64,000 nt of DNA, from contig NC_134710.1 of assembly GCF_043290135.1 (NCBI RefSeq), forward strand, positions 201,122,692-201,186,691. Reading direction: 5' to 3'. Below, one piece after another: positions 34,415 through 46,049 of the stretch. The notes beneath the pieces are model-generated. The model worked only from the letters and a program-made list of their open reading frames with translations. It searched no databases and was not told the origin of the DNA. Source of the DNA: Rhipicephalus microplus (lineage: Eukaryota > Arthropoda > Arachnida > Ixodida > Ixodidae). Within the stretch, counting starts at the first letter, position 1; every line of letters starts with the position of its first letter. The position numbers and the translations under genes are program-made.

Positions 34415-34646
34415 CCCCGCCGCGGTGGTCTGGTGGCTGGTGACCCGCAGGTCGCGGGATCGAATCCCGGCGGCGGAGGCTGCATGTTCGATGCAGGCGA
34501 AAATACTGTAGGCACATGTATTCAGATTTGGATGCACGTTAAAGAACCCCAGGTGGCCGACATTTCCGGAGCCCTCCACTACGGCGTCTCTCATAATCAT
34601 ATGGAGGTTTTGGGACGTTAAACAGCACAAATCAATCAATCAAATT
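34415..34646 (+). mobile_element. Ruka-like SINE with perfect 15-bp target duplication
   Basis: ACTTAAGCGCCGTTG occurs at 34400-34414 and 34647-34661. The element starts CCCCGCCGCGGTGG and ends with ATCAATCAATCAAA. About 15 nt of the tRNA-like head between the A and B boxes are missing (GGTGGCTGGTGACCC). Confidence 0.95.
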
Positions 34647-34661
34647 ACTTAAGCGCCGTTG

Positions 34662-36237
34662 TCGAGTATTTTTCTTTTGCGAGTCAGACCGCGTTGTTTA
34701 CCGTGAGCTAGTGAGTGCGCAGCCGTTCAGAAAGAAGCACGGCTGTTGTAAATCAAGTGTGCAACCTTTGACTCGCTGCAGTTACCGTTGTTTTAAAGGG
34801 CGGAGTTGAGAAGTGAAAGCGTGTAATGTGCACGTCCAGGCCATGTAACAACACTGCTAGTTGCTGAGACGGTGACGAAGAGACGGGATTTCACGTCCAC
34901 TGCGTGGTCGCTTTGATGAGGGAGGAGAACCCGTCCGCAGCGACCACCGGACAGCTGGCGCGCGAACGTCCGGCGGTGACTTGTCAGCGGCAGCCCGTAC
35001 AAGTCTTTCCGGCGTCAGGCGACGCCGTCGAAGACAGCTCCCTCCCCGCGCACTTTTTCATTCTTTCTTCTACCTTCCCAGATCGATGCTTGTCGCTTCT
35101 TCTCTCTGACGGGTCCCGCCCAGACGGCTCTTCGCCAGCTGTGCTTTTCCCTCGTAGCATGCAGGCTATGCCGAAAAGCAAGCTTGCCGGTTATCTCAGT
35201 CGCGTTCATTCTTTTCTCGCTGCCACGCGCTCGTCCCGTCGTCGTGGCGGCTGCCATTTCTCTGTGCGTGCACTCTCGTGTAGCTGCGGGGCGATCGTCG
35301 ACAGTCCGCACAGCCGGCTGTAGGTTCGCGCATGCAACGCAATGCATTCGAGTCTAAGCTTTCGTTTGCCGCAAAACGACATGTTGTACACTGCTGCTAA
35401 ATGTAAAGATAAAGATGAGGTCTCGCCAGCTCACTCTTGGTTTTGACAGGCACGAAAAAATTAAGCATACGAAGTTTCAGTTGAAAGTAGTTCCCAGAAG
35501 CTTTGCTTTTAATTCTATGCTTAACTTTAAAGCTATGTCTGAAGCCATTAGGGAAGGTTGTGTTCCTCGGCAGGTTTACACCATAGATGTTTTGAAAACA
35601 AGGGAATCGCGAACATTGAAGGTCTTTTTATTACGAATGAACGATGGTAAACATTTCCCCGTTGTCTGATCTTCTGTGTTGTTAGAATTAAGCTATAAGC
35701 AGCTTCCCGGCATGTTTTAGTGCACCTAAACGCAGCAAACGCTACAAAGATATGATCTGTTCCAATAAGAAAGTATTGTGTTGAACGGGTTTTTCTTCTT
35801 TTTTGTTTCACCCGTTGAGAATTACTGGCGCGAAGGCGCAGACACCAGCGATTCTGCCTGCTACATAACCGTTACATTACATTTTATGCAGTAACGTCGC
35901 ATACATTTACCGCGGGATATTCTTTCAGCTCGTTTCCCAACTACACCTATAACAATGCAATTGATGTGCAACAGTTAGCTTGCTTTTGTTTTAGCAAAGG
36001 GGACAATCAGTCGTTTGGCTTTTTTTTATTAGTTGAGAAACAGCTGCTCGAGCATAATATCGCTCAGGCCGACCTCTCTGTTTTTATGCAAGTAAATCTC
36101 CCTCTCTGAGCAACAGCTTTGCAAGCAGAAAAGTTTGAGAAGTGTTCACTTTCACATGGTTTACGATACGTTTTGAACTTCTACCTGCACTCTCTATACC
36201 TGTCAACTCGTTTTATCTTTACTTTCATTGGTGCAAC
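34662..36237. other. Mixed stretch with a GC-rich part at 34900-35350
   Basis: No frame with a recognisable family. The GC-rich part has dense CpG. An ORF at 35415-35669 (+, 84 residues) is AT-rich and unrecognised. Confidence 0.3.
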
Positions 36238-36275
36238 TTTTGGGACGTTAAACCCCACATATCAATCAAGTCAAT
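36238..36275 (+). repeat. SINE tail fragment
   Basis: TTTTGGGACGTTAAACCCC followed by ACATATCAATCAA is the 3' end of the Ruka-like family only; heavily 5'-truncated. Confidence 0.8.
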
Positions 36276-36499
36276 CATTGGTGCAAAGCTGACGGCCGCA
36301 CATGGCGGTTTGTGGTTCTCTCTACTTAGATAATGTACCCCTATATCTACTATTCAGAAGTTCAGCGCTGTCAGTGAGCTGTAATTAATCTCTCATAACA
36401 TTGCGGCTTCCCCACGACCCAGGCTCAGCCCAGATAGCCAGGCTTACGCGTCCTTCTGTGTTATATATAAAAAAAAAGTTGTGCGAATGGTCTGACCTC

Positions 36500-37867
36500 G
36501 TCCCGATTTCCCTTTAAATCTCTCTTCACCTCACGAGTCACCTGTCAGGCGGTGTTTACCGATCGAACGCCCATGAGCGCCTTCTCTGAGTACGTCGTAG
36601 TGCGTGTGTATAGCTGTGCGCGGAGAAGGGAAAGCGTGCATCTTATAGAGGCCCTTCTAGCGAGTTTGCCGAGTGCGGGGCCCGCACGTTTGGAGCCCGT
36701 TGGCAAAGGGCAAACACGCGAATCTTGATGGAGGAGCGAATATACGACAGAGCACGTGGACGTCGCGTTCGGAAGAGACGCGAAGAAGATAAAATGTGCG
36801 CGCGACGGGAGTGGAATGTTTGGCCGCGATGCATATGCGAGTTCGCACAGGAGATCTAAGGATTTGAGCGTCGGCAGGGTGTGCGGTACGCGTAAAGAAG
36901 GCCGCATAGCCAATAACACTACGCCGCCACCGGAGCGCCATCACGCGGGGATCCGAGGGAAGCGAAGGGATTAGAGGAGCTGGGACGAACGAGACACGTT
37001 ATGTGGGTCGACAGCTCGAAGGAGAAGAAGCGGGGCGGAAGCGCGACAGTAATAACAAGGGGCGTCACTCGGCGCATCCAGGCAAGAACAGTGCGGCTAA
37101 GGGAAGCGCAAGATCAACACGGCGGCAGGATGAGCAAACGCCGGAGGCGTGTCAACGTAATACGGATCCTTCACGTGGCTTGCTTGTCTAGAGTGGGAAC
37201 TTACTTCTTCGAGGCGCACGCTGCTGCAGTACACGATCACTGGGAGTGATGCCGCTGCGTCCATGCAGCTGCCATAAGGTCCTGCTTGTCACAGGCAAGA
37301 ATGCATCGTACGCGTGCCCTTGTACTGACACGGCACTGATAGGCGCGAATTTCCGGAGCACCATAGGATATACCTGTGGGATTTTTCTTTTTAGCGGGGG
37401 CACCGGTAGACGCAGTTATATGCGCTGCATTGCATGGTGTAGATATAAATAGTGCCACCCACTGCCTAAAAGAAAGGCTCAGTGCGCGGGTTGTCGTTTC
37501 CGCATGATCCAAATCAACATTCACACGAGACTTTTACGGGAAAAGCTCATCGTGCCTTCAAAGCGATCAGTCTTCAATTGCATTTAAATAATAGACGTTG
37601 GTTATGTGAATATGCATCAGGTTCTGCGAAAGCAAATGTCAAAAATAGAAGGCTTGTTTTTGAGGTCTCGCGACGTTCCATTGGCTTTTAATAAAGCACA
37701 GGAAGTGGGGCGAGAATGACGACGCCGCAGGCTCATACCTGTGGATTGAATGAGTTCCTTGGCACCCAGCGCGTGCCGGCATAACGAATGACGCCATTCT
37801 TTATAGTGCGCTCCAAGATAACTTTACTGCGTCTGTCCAAACAGGATCTCGTGGCTTCATGCACTGT
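36500..37867. other. GC-rich, CpG-rich island
   Basis: Overlapping open frames on both strands, none conserved to my eye. Open frames are expected by chance in such composition. Confidence 0.35.
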
Positions 37868-38018
37868 TGTTGATTGATTGATATGTGGGGTTCAACGTCC
37901 GAAAACCACAATATGATTATTAGAGACGCCATAGTGGAGAGATCCGGAAATTTTCGACCACCTGGGGTTCTTTAAAGTGCACCCAAATCTGAGCACACGG
38001 GCTTACAGCATTTTCGTC
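37868..38018 (-). mobile_element. Ruka-like SINE, truncated
   Basis: Tail TTGATTGATTGATATGTGG and body blocks GATTATTAGAGACGCC and TTTAAAGTGCACCCAAA are present; the tRNA-like head is missing. Confidence 0.85.
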
Positions 38019-38810
38019 ATGCAGTGTTGTGGTAACGCTTTATATAGCAGTATCCCTTCCTTGCTGCGCCTCTTATCCCATTCTTACTGCCGGAATCACT
38101 CGCCTTCACCTGTAACCGACTTGCCAGCCGTCTATGCATAACTCGGCGCTTAACCACGCTATTGTCCACTATTACTCCGCACAAACTACGCGAGAACCGA
38201 AAAGAACTCGGCGTGCTTGAGCTGCGCTCTCGTGATTTCATTCGCGATGGACAAGACGGCTTGTCACTGTCTCGCTTCGCCGCGTTTTTCTACGCAACCC
38301 TCCACACTCTTGCCTTTGTTGTAAATCGCGTGCTCTGTCATGTCTTTGCGCTACATGTACGTATACGACCTCATAACAAGAGGGCGACTAGAACCCCGAG
38401 CTGTTTAGCACCGAGGTACAACAAGCGCCCTTCGAGCATGTCGAACGGAGAAAGAGAAGTCCGCGGCCCTTCGTCGCCTGCGCAATGGCCCGTCGGGGAC
38501 CGATTCGTACCACTTAGCGAGCGAAGTCCGAACGGTCAAAGCGTTGTAGCCGGGCCCCTCCGGCGCGCTCGATACAGAATTGCCCCGGCCTACTCGGGAA
38601 AGCGTTTCTTTAAAAGCGTGCTCGCAATACGGCCGCGTCCTCGTCTTGTTTCAAGGTTCTCTCCATGTCGCTCGCGCGAGTGCGAGCCGCGTCATTTCTC
38701 AGCATTGTTCTGCACGGCGTATACCATTCCAGTACGCAGTCTTCGGATGGTTAAGGTTTGACAGTGCAGCGCAGGCTCGACGTGCGTCTGTTGTGTGGAC
38801 GTGACCATTG
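38019..38810. other. GC-rich island with a 199-codon open frame
   Basis: The frame at 38162-38761 (+) is open for 199 codons but is Arg/Ser/Pro-biased as expected of CpG-rich DNA. No domain, no flanking splice sites that I trust. Confidence 0.25.
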
Positions 38811-40137
38811 TGATCGCCCGAGTACTGTATATCGGGTATCAGCGCTATAGGCCTTCTAATCTTCCTCACGAAGACGATCACAATGCCCCAGATTGGCCCC
38901 ATGACGTGTTCTGTCTTCTCTATCAGTGCATGCTTCTACGTGTAAAATTTTTTCTTCACAAAATCATCGCACGTGTGATACGTGGAAATTTTTCAGTCAT
39001 TTAATCCACTCTTGTGTACATACTAACGCCTCGTTTTGGGAAGCAAATTTCCGCCGCTATCTCGTAAAGCCCGCAATATTGGAGGACTGTACATATGCGC
39101 TGTAACAGTCAGCATCTATCGTATATTTCCATTTTATTGTTGTAGTGGCCTTACTAATTACTAACTCTTTCTATACTGAAAATAGCTTGCTTGCCTATAG
39201 CTCAACCGTCTCTGTTGAGTGCAGCGAAGTTTGCACGTGTAGTACATAAGTAGAAGTCGTGCCTTGAAAACCGCGGAGTGAGTTTCGTTGTTGCTGCATC
39301 ATAAAGTGGTTGTTTGTACAAATGAGATTAAGAGACATTGTTTATTTCATATGTATACCAGCGTTTATAACGCGGCGTGGTTCTCCTAATGTAATGCTTA
39401 TGTGCAGAATCTTTTTGTAAAGAGGCCGGTCTGCCGATCTTCGACAACTCGAACGCGCTTCAAGCGCTTAAGATAATGAGGAGAAAGTAATTACTTATTA
39501 ATATGAAACATGGCGCAAAAGTGAAACACATTCGCAATTGCTCTGCCGCCAGTGGAAGTAAGGGAGCAAGCATAATGAGCTAATTTAATGTAAAGTTAAT
39601 TAGCTAAGTAACAAATTTTTATTCATTAATCAAATATGTTGAGCGCCACGTGTGCGCTACGCTGGGTTTTTCGAGTGCGGCGTGTGCATAGAGTCGCGGT
39701 TTTATTTTGTAGCCATTCTGTGCGGGTCGTTTTTTCTTCTCCTTTACTTGCACTGTTTTTAGAAAAAAAAAAGAGGAGACCAGCGCACATTACCAAAACT
39801 ACACGAATTATATCCCGAAGCTGCGAGATGACATTAATTTCCACGAACCACGGATGGTCGTGTATATAGGAACGAGTAGCACGCGTGAGGAAAATTACCG
39901 TATTTCGGTCCGCATCTGCAAAACTTTTCATGCCTAAGTGAACTCTTCTATAGTGGCGGCAATCGACGCGGTATACACTTTGCGGTATACTTTACACTAG
40001 TCACTATCATGCCGATCATGCATAGTGGACGTCCTGGCGTCAGAGAGCAGTAGCTCTTATACGTAAGAGGTATCTTCTCGCGTTATATATATAGATATAT
40101 ATATTGGAGGAGCGTTTGTCGCCGGATCCGGGAATAA

Positions 40138-40295
40138 TAGGAGAATAAAAGGAGTTTGACTCACAAGTGAAAAGATTTTTTACTTGACGTTTCGACCGTG
40201 GGCCCGGCCTTCGTCAGAATCGAAGGCCGGGCCCACGGTCGAAACGTCAAGTAAAAAATCTTTTCACTTGTGAGTCAAACTCCTTTTATTCTCCT

Positions 40296-40296
<1 letters not shown>
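40138..40296. repeat. Perfect 76-bp inverted repeat with hammerhead-like core (Penelope-like terminus)
   Basis: Arms 40138-40213 and 40221-40296 are exact reverse complements with a 7-nt loop. On the minus strand the left arm plus loop reads CTGACGA, then GGCC...GGTC (a 4-bp stem with a G-U pair), then GAAAC and GTC, the core elements of a minimal hammerhead ribozyme. The other arm lacks CTGACGA. Penelope-like elements are known to carry such ribozymes at their termini, and an RT remnant of that class lies at 28.3-28.9 kb. (AT)n lies on both sides. Confidence 0.7.

Positions 40297-40297
<1 letters not shown>

Positions 40298-40380
<83 letters not shown>
40298..40380. repeat. (AT)n array
   Basis: 83 bp of TA units directly after the right arm of the inverted repeat. 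Confidence 0.95.
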
Positions 40381-40381
<1 letters not shown>

Positions 40382-40699
40382 TTTTCCTCATCTCCGCCCC
40401 AGACCACTCAACGCGTAATAGTTTTGTAGAGTTTCTTGGCTTTCCCCTTCCATAGCCTACAGGACAGTCCTGGCGGGCTACCCCGGCTTTCCTTCATTCA
40501 TCTCCTCCTCGTTTTTCTATTTGTATTCTTGAAATAAATAAAACATAAATAAACCATTACGCAATTTTCTCCGTCTCTGTCACGTCGTTGAACTTTGATC
40601 GTTCACGCCATTAAGATTTTCGTATGACGTTATAGAGTCGTGCTGCGACTCGCATTTTTTTTTTTTATGAGCTCCATTGGTGAATTACGTGAACAACAA

Positions 40700-41900
40700 G
40701 AGACTTGGCTAACGCGACCTGCGGCGTCAGGCGCATCGTTGTTGTTATTTATTTATTGCTATCCCTATACGACAGTGGGCGTACGTGTGGCGCGCGCGGT
40801 GTAATGAGCGCGAGCTCAGCTAAGGGTTTCGCCTGCACACGGAGTGGCTCGAATCCAGTAACGAGTTGGCGGTCTTGGTACGACATAATTGAAACCGAAC
40901 CCCGCATGTCGTCCAGCGTCTCCCTATACGGTGGAGTCTTCGCGTTTCAGCGTCACGTTTCGTAACGTCACTGTACCGTTTCGTTCGTCAGTTATACACG
41001 GCATGTGTGTGCGTGGTGTCGCGAAAAGCGGCGCAGTTGGTCTCGACGAGTGTCGCCGGCTGAGCGTGGCAGCGGGGAATACGCATAGGAGAGAGAGTGA
41101 GAGAGAAAGGGCGCACGCGGTGATCACTCATTCCCGAGCATCTTGGAGCTGTCGTTTGCACCAGTTGCGTTTGGAACCGTGATCGCGTCGGCCCTCGGAA
41201 CGAGAGATGTCTACACACTTGTGCAAGAAAAGAGATGCGCGGACGGAAGTGCTCGTCGATCGGGGCGCGCTCTTCTTCAACTCGACCCGACCTCGTTACT
41301 TATGCAGGCTGCTGGTGCGGCCGCTTCCTCCGCGACGTCGGGCCGCCTCGTTTCCCGCTCTCTGTTTGCGTTTGTGCGCCTCGCTGTGCATTCATTGCGG
41401 GCCCTGTGGGACTCGCTCCCAAAGTCGATGGGCGCCCATTGCTCCGGAGACGGAGCCAGCTGGTGTGATTGGTCGGTTTCACCCAGTATAGCGCGGAAGC
41501 CAGCCCCGTGGCCCGATGGAAGAAACTTGGACAATGGTTGTGCAATAAGGTGTGCTTCGCACATAGCGTCCTATACGAACACGCACAGGGGCATTTGCGC
41601 GATCGGAATGGGCCAAGTGGCCAGCGTGATGGCAGCCACGTTTAGACGACGCGTGCTCCTCCGTGGTGTCATGCAGTCTGCAGGTATCGCTTGTCGCTGC
41701 TTTCCTTATATGGCGAGAAGATGCGAGCCGCGAAATTGGAGTCAGTCAGCGAAAGCTGTAAGTGTTGTTAAAAAGATCTTGGTAGAAGTGAAGCATGTAG
41801 GGAAAAGAGTTTCAGCTCCTCTATCGTGAAAACTGGGAGGGGAGAAGCACGCAGTGTTCTTCCCCACATGCCCGGTTTCGGTTCCCTATATAGGGAACGA
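40700..41900. other. GC-rich, CpG-rich island with a long open frame
   Basis: The plus frame 41143-41829 is open for 228 codons, but its first codon is not ATG and opposing minus frames overlap it. No family recognised. A promoter or 5' UTR island is as likely. Confidence 0.25.
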
Positions 41901-42940
41901 CGTTTCAGTTCCACTAACGTCGTCGGCTATCTGTTGGCCGAACTGTTGCCTTCATTTTAATGGACAGGAACATAAATTATGTTGAGGCTTAAAAAAAAAA
42001 CAATTGCCTCAGCCGGCACTATTTTCTTGGACCAGAGGCGAGTGGTGGGGTTTGCCCAACTTTTGTTCCATTTTTATGATGGATCGCGACTACATGACAC
42101 ATCGCGTCACATTCGACGCCAACAACCTCACATGCTTTGCCACGTCATGCTCACGTCATGATTGCGTCACAAATTTTGTCGACTATGTGTTGTCATGATG
42201 CCGTGATAGGATAACGTCACCAGGTGAAGTTAACTTTATGATGGACCGTGACTCCGCACCTAAAATGGGTGAGTCAGATGGTGCCAGAAACCGTTTAGGT
42301 CACTGGTGCGCTCTTGTATAATGACGTCGTTAATTTTTATTCGTAATTTTACCGCTAAACTATGCAGTGTCTGCAAATAGCTTGCGTATGTCACTGCATT
42401 CGTTGTTGAAGGAAATAAGTGGAAATATTTAAGGGCTCGTTTTTGTTTTGTTACGCGCAGTATTAATTGAACTAACACACAATAATTCCAAGGAAAGTAT
42501 AGGGGATGTTATAATATATAGTAACTGCAATCCCCCGTACCTTCTTAGGAATCAATGGCTGTTAATTCTCAATAATTGTATTTGTTATTGTTACGTGCTT
42601 AAGATATTGCCTTTTTTTTCTGCTTTGTAGGTAAGTCTGCCGATGCCCACTCTGACGGCGGCGCTACTCAGAGCAGTGGATGTTGGTGAGTGCGGAAACC
42701 TCCTTGAAACAAGGCCTCAAATAACGATCGGCTCCTCGTTCATCGGCCAATATGGTCTCGCACAAGATATCTCCGTACTATATGCTTGGGAATATATGGC
42801 AGCGCTCTGTGCCTCGCCTCCCTGACACACTTGTGCAAAGAAGTCGTTGAGTGAGCGTTTAGTCAGCGGCACACACGTGCCTTGCATTTTTCGCCGTGTA
42901 GAGCGTGCATATAAATTGTTTGCAAAAATATAAGAGGGAC

Positions 42941-42941
<1 letters not shown>

Positions 42942-43026
<85 letters not shown>
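42942..43026. repeat. (AAT)n microsatellite
   Basis: About 85 bp of TAA units; the minus frame through it encodes an artefactual poly-Leu or poly-Ile run. Confidence 0.95.
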
Positions 43027-43029
<3 letters not shown>

Positions 43030-44290
43030 ACTGCCCCTTGTGTGTGGTGGCAATCGCGGCGAGCTAGGTCTTCTTTCAGCCTGCCCACAGCGATCGAGAG
43101 AAAGCGTTTGTGCGAACGATTGCGCGTGTAGTTCCACGGTCCGTCCGGCGACTCTGCCCTTCTTCTCAATCGTATAAAGCGGCCAAGGTGTGCACGCAGA
43201 GACGGTCGTACACGACGCCCTATAACGCCGGCTCCGAAAATTCCACGGCACGACGTATTTTCGCCTTTCTCCCGCTTCCCTTTTTTTTTTCTTACTTTTT
43301 CTCGTTTCGGCGGTCGTTTCCAATCCTGCACGGCTGCTTGCGGGCGCCTGATGACTGCGCTCGTAGATCTGGATGCCGGGTTTAGCGAAGAGTGCGCGCC
43401 ACGAGTGTTTGGAGACGAGCGAGAGACGAGCGGAATAGAAAGACATTTGTGCGTGGCGGGGCCCGCAGTTATTGTCTGCATTCCCGGCACTGCTCTCGGG
43501 TTTTTTTTTTTTTCCTTCTCGTCACTGTTTTCGTCCGTGCTTGAAAAGAAGTCTTGCCCCATTTACGTTTCCTCGTGCCTCTCTGCTTGCGCAAAGTGGC
43601 GTCTTCCTTCGCTCTGTCTCGCCCTTCAGTTCGACTGCCTGTTTGCTTCTCCCTAAATCTGCGTTTTTTGTCCCTCGATGCGATTGGTTGCGCTTTTCTC
43701 TCCCTCCTTTTGTCTCTTTTTTCCCTATTTTAGCGCGAATGCATCCTCTTTCGCTGTAGTCTTGTTCGCTCTCTTCGGGAGAGGATATGGATTCGCCGTG
43801 GCGTAAAAGCGATGCGTTGTCCTTTTCGGGCGATGGTCGCACTGCCTTCCTTTTATTTCCGTGCTCGTATGTGCATGCGTGTCTGATTGCCGCATTGTGA
43901 GACAAGCGGCGGCTCCAGTTTTATCTCTCCCCCAGGGACGATATGGGGCCGGCCGATTGCCAGCAGCCTCCCGTCATGCGCGTGCGTTCTCCCCCTCCGT
44001 GCCCGCTTCATTCCGATGCCGTGGAGCCGTCGTTGGCGCAACCTCGTGCTCGTGCGGGTACAGCGGCGTGTCCTCCAGTCGCTTCGTTTTTTTTTTTTCC
44101 TTTTCGTACTCTTCGCATCGATATACCGCCAGCCCCTCGGCCGGTTTCAAAAGCAAAGCGCGATTCCGCAGGAATCGTTCTGGCGCAATGGTCTATCTGC
44201 GGCAACGCAGAGGTGTTATGATGTTATGTCATTTTCCTGCCGTGTTCGCCGGCCGGTATACCACTAGTGGTGGTGACGGATAAAACTGAA
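43030..44290. other. GC-rich island
   Basis: Dense CpG and pyrimidine-rich runs (TTTTTTTTTTCC-type tracts near 43500 and 44090). Many overlapping frames, none supported. Confidence 0.3.
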
Positions 44291-44331
44291 ATGCCAATAT
44301 TGGCAACGTCTTCCAAAACTTATCTGACTCA

Positions 44332-44402
44332 GCTTGGTAGCGTAGTGGCTATTACATTGAGCCGCAGTGCTCGTGGGTTCGGTACCGACACGTCAAAGTA
44401 TG
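44332..44402 (+). repeat. tRNA-like SINE head fragment
   Basis: GCTTGGTAGCGTAGTGGC (A-box-like) and GGGTTCGGTACCGA (B-box-like) are spaced as in a tRNA promoter, but no cloverleaf forms. Confidence 0.4.
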
Positions 44403-44704
44403 GAATTCAAATGCTCCTAATTTAGAGCGCGATAAAATCTCCGTTAATATTTTTTAATGTGACTGCTATAAAAAGTTTGGCCTCGCTAAACTTTGATCAC
44501 TATGACAAAGGTTTCGCATCGCGTATACCGTGCTTCACTTGCTCACTTGTAGTAGTTGCATAAAGCGCCCTCCTGTCGTCGTTGGTCGCGCAGCGTTGTC
44601 AAGGAAAAAGCTCTGTCCTCGCGGTCTTACGTCGAATGCATCAAGAATACAGCAGATGGGTAGCTGCGCACGACATTCGACACTGACCGTAATTCCTGCG
44701 TTTT

Positions 44705-44905
44705 TACGTGCCAACGCTGCGATGCAATTACGAGGCACGCCGTAGTGGAGGACTCTGCTTTTTCCGTTGAGGGTTCTTTAGCGTGCGCCCAAGCACACAT
44801 CTATCAATAGCATTTTGCCTCCATTGCAAAATGAAACCGCTGCGGCTGGAATCATTTCCCGAGTCAGCACCTGAGCACGGTGACCAGTGTACCGCCGCGG
44901 TGACA
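44705..44905 (-). mobile_element. Decayed Ruka-like SINE
   Basis: Retains GCACGCCGTAGTGGAGG, GGGTTCTTTAGCGTGCGCCC and an ending ACCGCCGCGGTG; the middle is strongly diverged. Confidence 0.65.
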
Positions 44906-45600
44906 TGCATGCACGTGGGGACAATGCAGATTAGGTCATCTTCAGCGAAGAAGCATGATCGAGCCATTTAGGAATAATGAAATATAGGCACATATGAGCA
45001 GTTGTTCCAGGCGACTTTTACTACAATGTAATGCTATTAAAAAAAAACGTGAGAATGTCAATTCAAAATGTTTTGTGTGTCGACGGATAGAGTGATGTTT
45101 GATTGTGAGTGAAGAAAACATATGTAGAGACACATATTTCAAAACACAGACTCCATAGCTTACGTACGTGCGTGGAATAGCGGTTTAATTAGTACTCTGT
45201 CGCCGCTTACTTCCCACACACACTTATGTATTTAAACAATTATAACGCAATTTTGAAAAATAAGCCACCTGTTAAACACTGATTGCAGCAACGAAGACCA
45301 CGTATTGTTTGTTTTACATTGCATTTTTTCCGGGTCTTAAAACTAGCTTTTCTCTTTTGTTAGCTTCCCTACAATAAAAGGTTGGGCAGCGAGCGGGATT
45401 TGTTTTCGAAGGGAACTTACAAGTTATGTACTACGCTGCGCGGTTCGTTGACATTAGACGCGCCGTGAGTTTTCCAGCTCATTTTTTTACTCATTGTAGC
45501 TACAAGATTGGCCCGAAAAGCCATGCAACGAAACGCTAGCGCAGGTATCTTTTTCTTTCTTGTTTCTGACAGGCCGCATTCACGTATAGCGTGCGCTTAC

Positions 45601-46044
45601 TCCATAGAGTTTCCTAATATACACAAGAGGGAACTCTGGCGCTAGTGTCTATGGGAGCTGCAACACACGGCGCTTCAGCGAGCATGGGAATGATGGGTAG
45701 TACACACATTTGTCTAATATTCGTACTTCTGGCCTGCTTTTGGCTCCGTGTGTGTTCGTGTGGCTTGGAGCTGTTTTCTTAAAGTATTAGCAAATGTTCA
45801 GCGGTTGTGCTTCACCATTTAATTTTTTTAAAACTTACTTTCCAAATCGGCTCACGAAGTTCAAAAGGGTTCAATCTTTCTTTCAAAACAAAACCGAAAC
45901 ACAGCAATAAATGAAGCCGCAAGTACGATTTGCAGCCCGCAAGTACGAAGACTAGGCAAATGTGTGTGCTACCCATCATTCCCATGGTCGCCGAACGATC
46001 GCAGCGCCAGAGTGCTCTCTAGTTAATTTTAGGAAACTCTATGG
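45601..46044. mobile_element. Foldback DNA element with ~130-bp imperfect inverted repeats
   Basis: The left end CCATAGAGTTTCCTAA and the right end, whose complement is the same, extend inward through CTCTGGCGCT and CATGGGAATGATGGGTAG to about 130 bp. CTTAC flanks both sides (45596-45600 and 46045-46049), a candidate 5-bp target duplication. The interior has no transposase. Confidence 0.8.
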
Positions 46045-46049
46045 CTTAC

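Noticed and set aside
37736..37860. Minus-strand frame reading KVILERTIKNGVIRYAG, ending at a good-looking donor CAG|GTATGA
   Set aside because: It looked exon-like, but its upstream side abuts a SINE, no acceptor or partner exon was found, and the phase does not help the FReD gene.
41143..41829. 228-codon plus-strand frame
   Set aside because: The first codon is not ATG, overlapping frames on the other strand are just as open, and composition is typical of CpG-rich non-coding DNA.
42717..43562. 281-codon minus-strand frame
   Set aside because: Its length comes from the (AAT)n array read as poly-Leu and from CpG-rich flanks; no domain or splice support.
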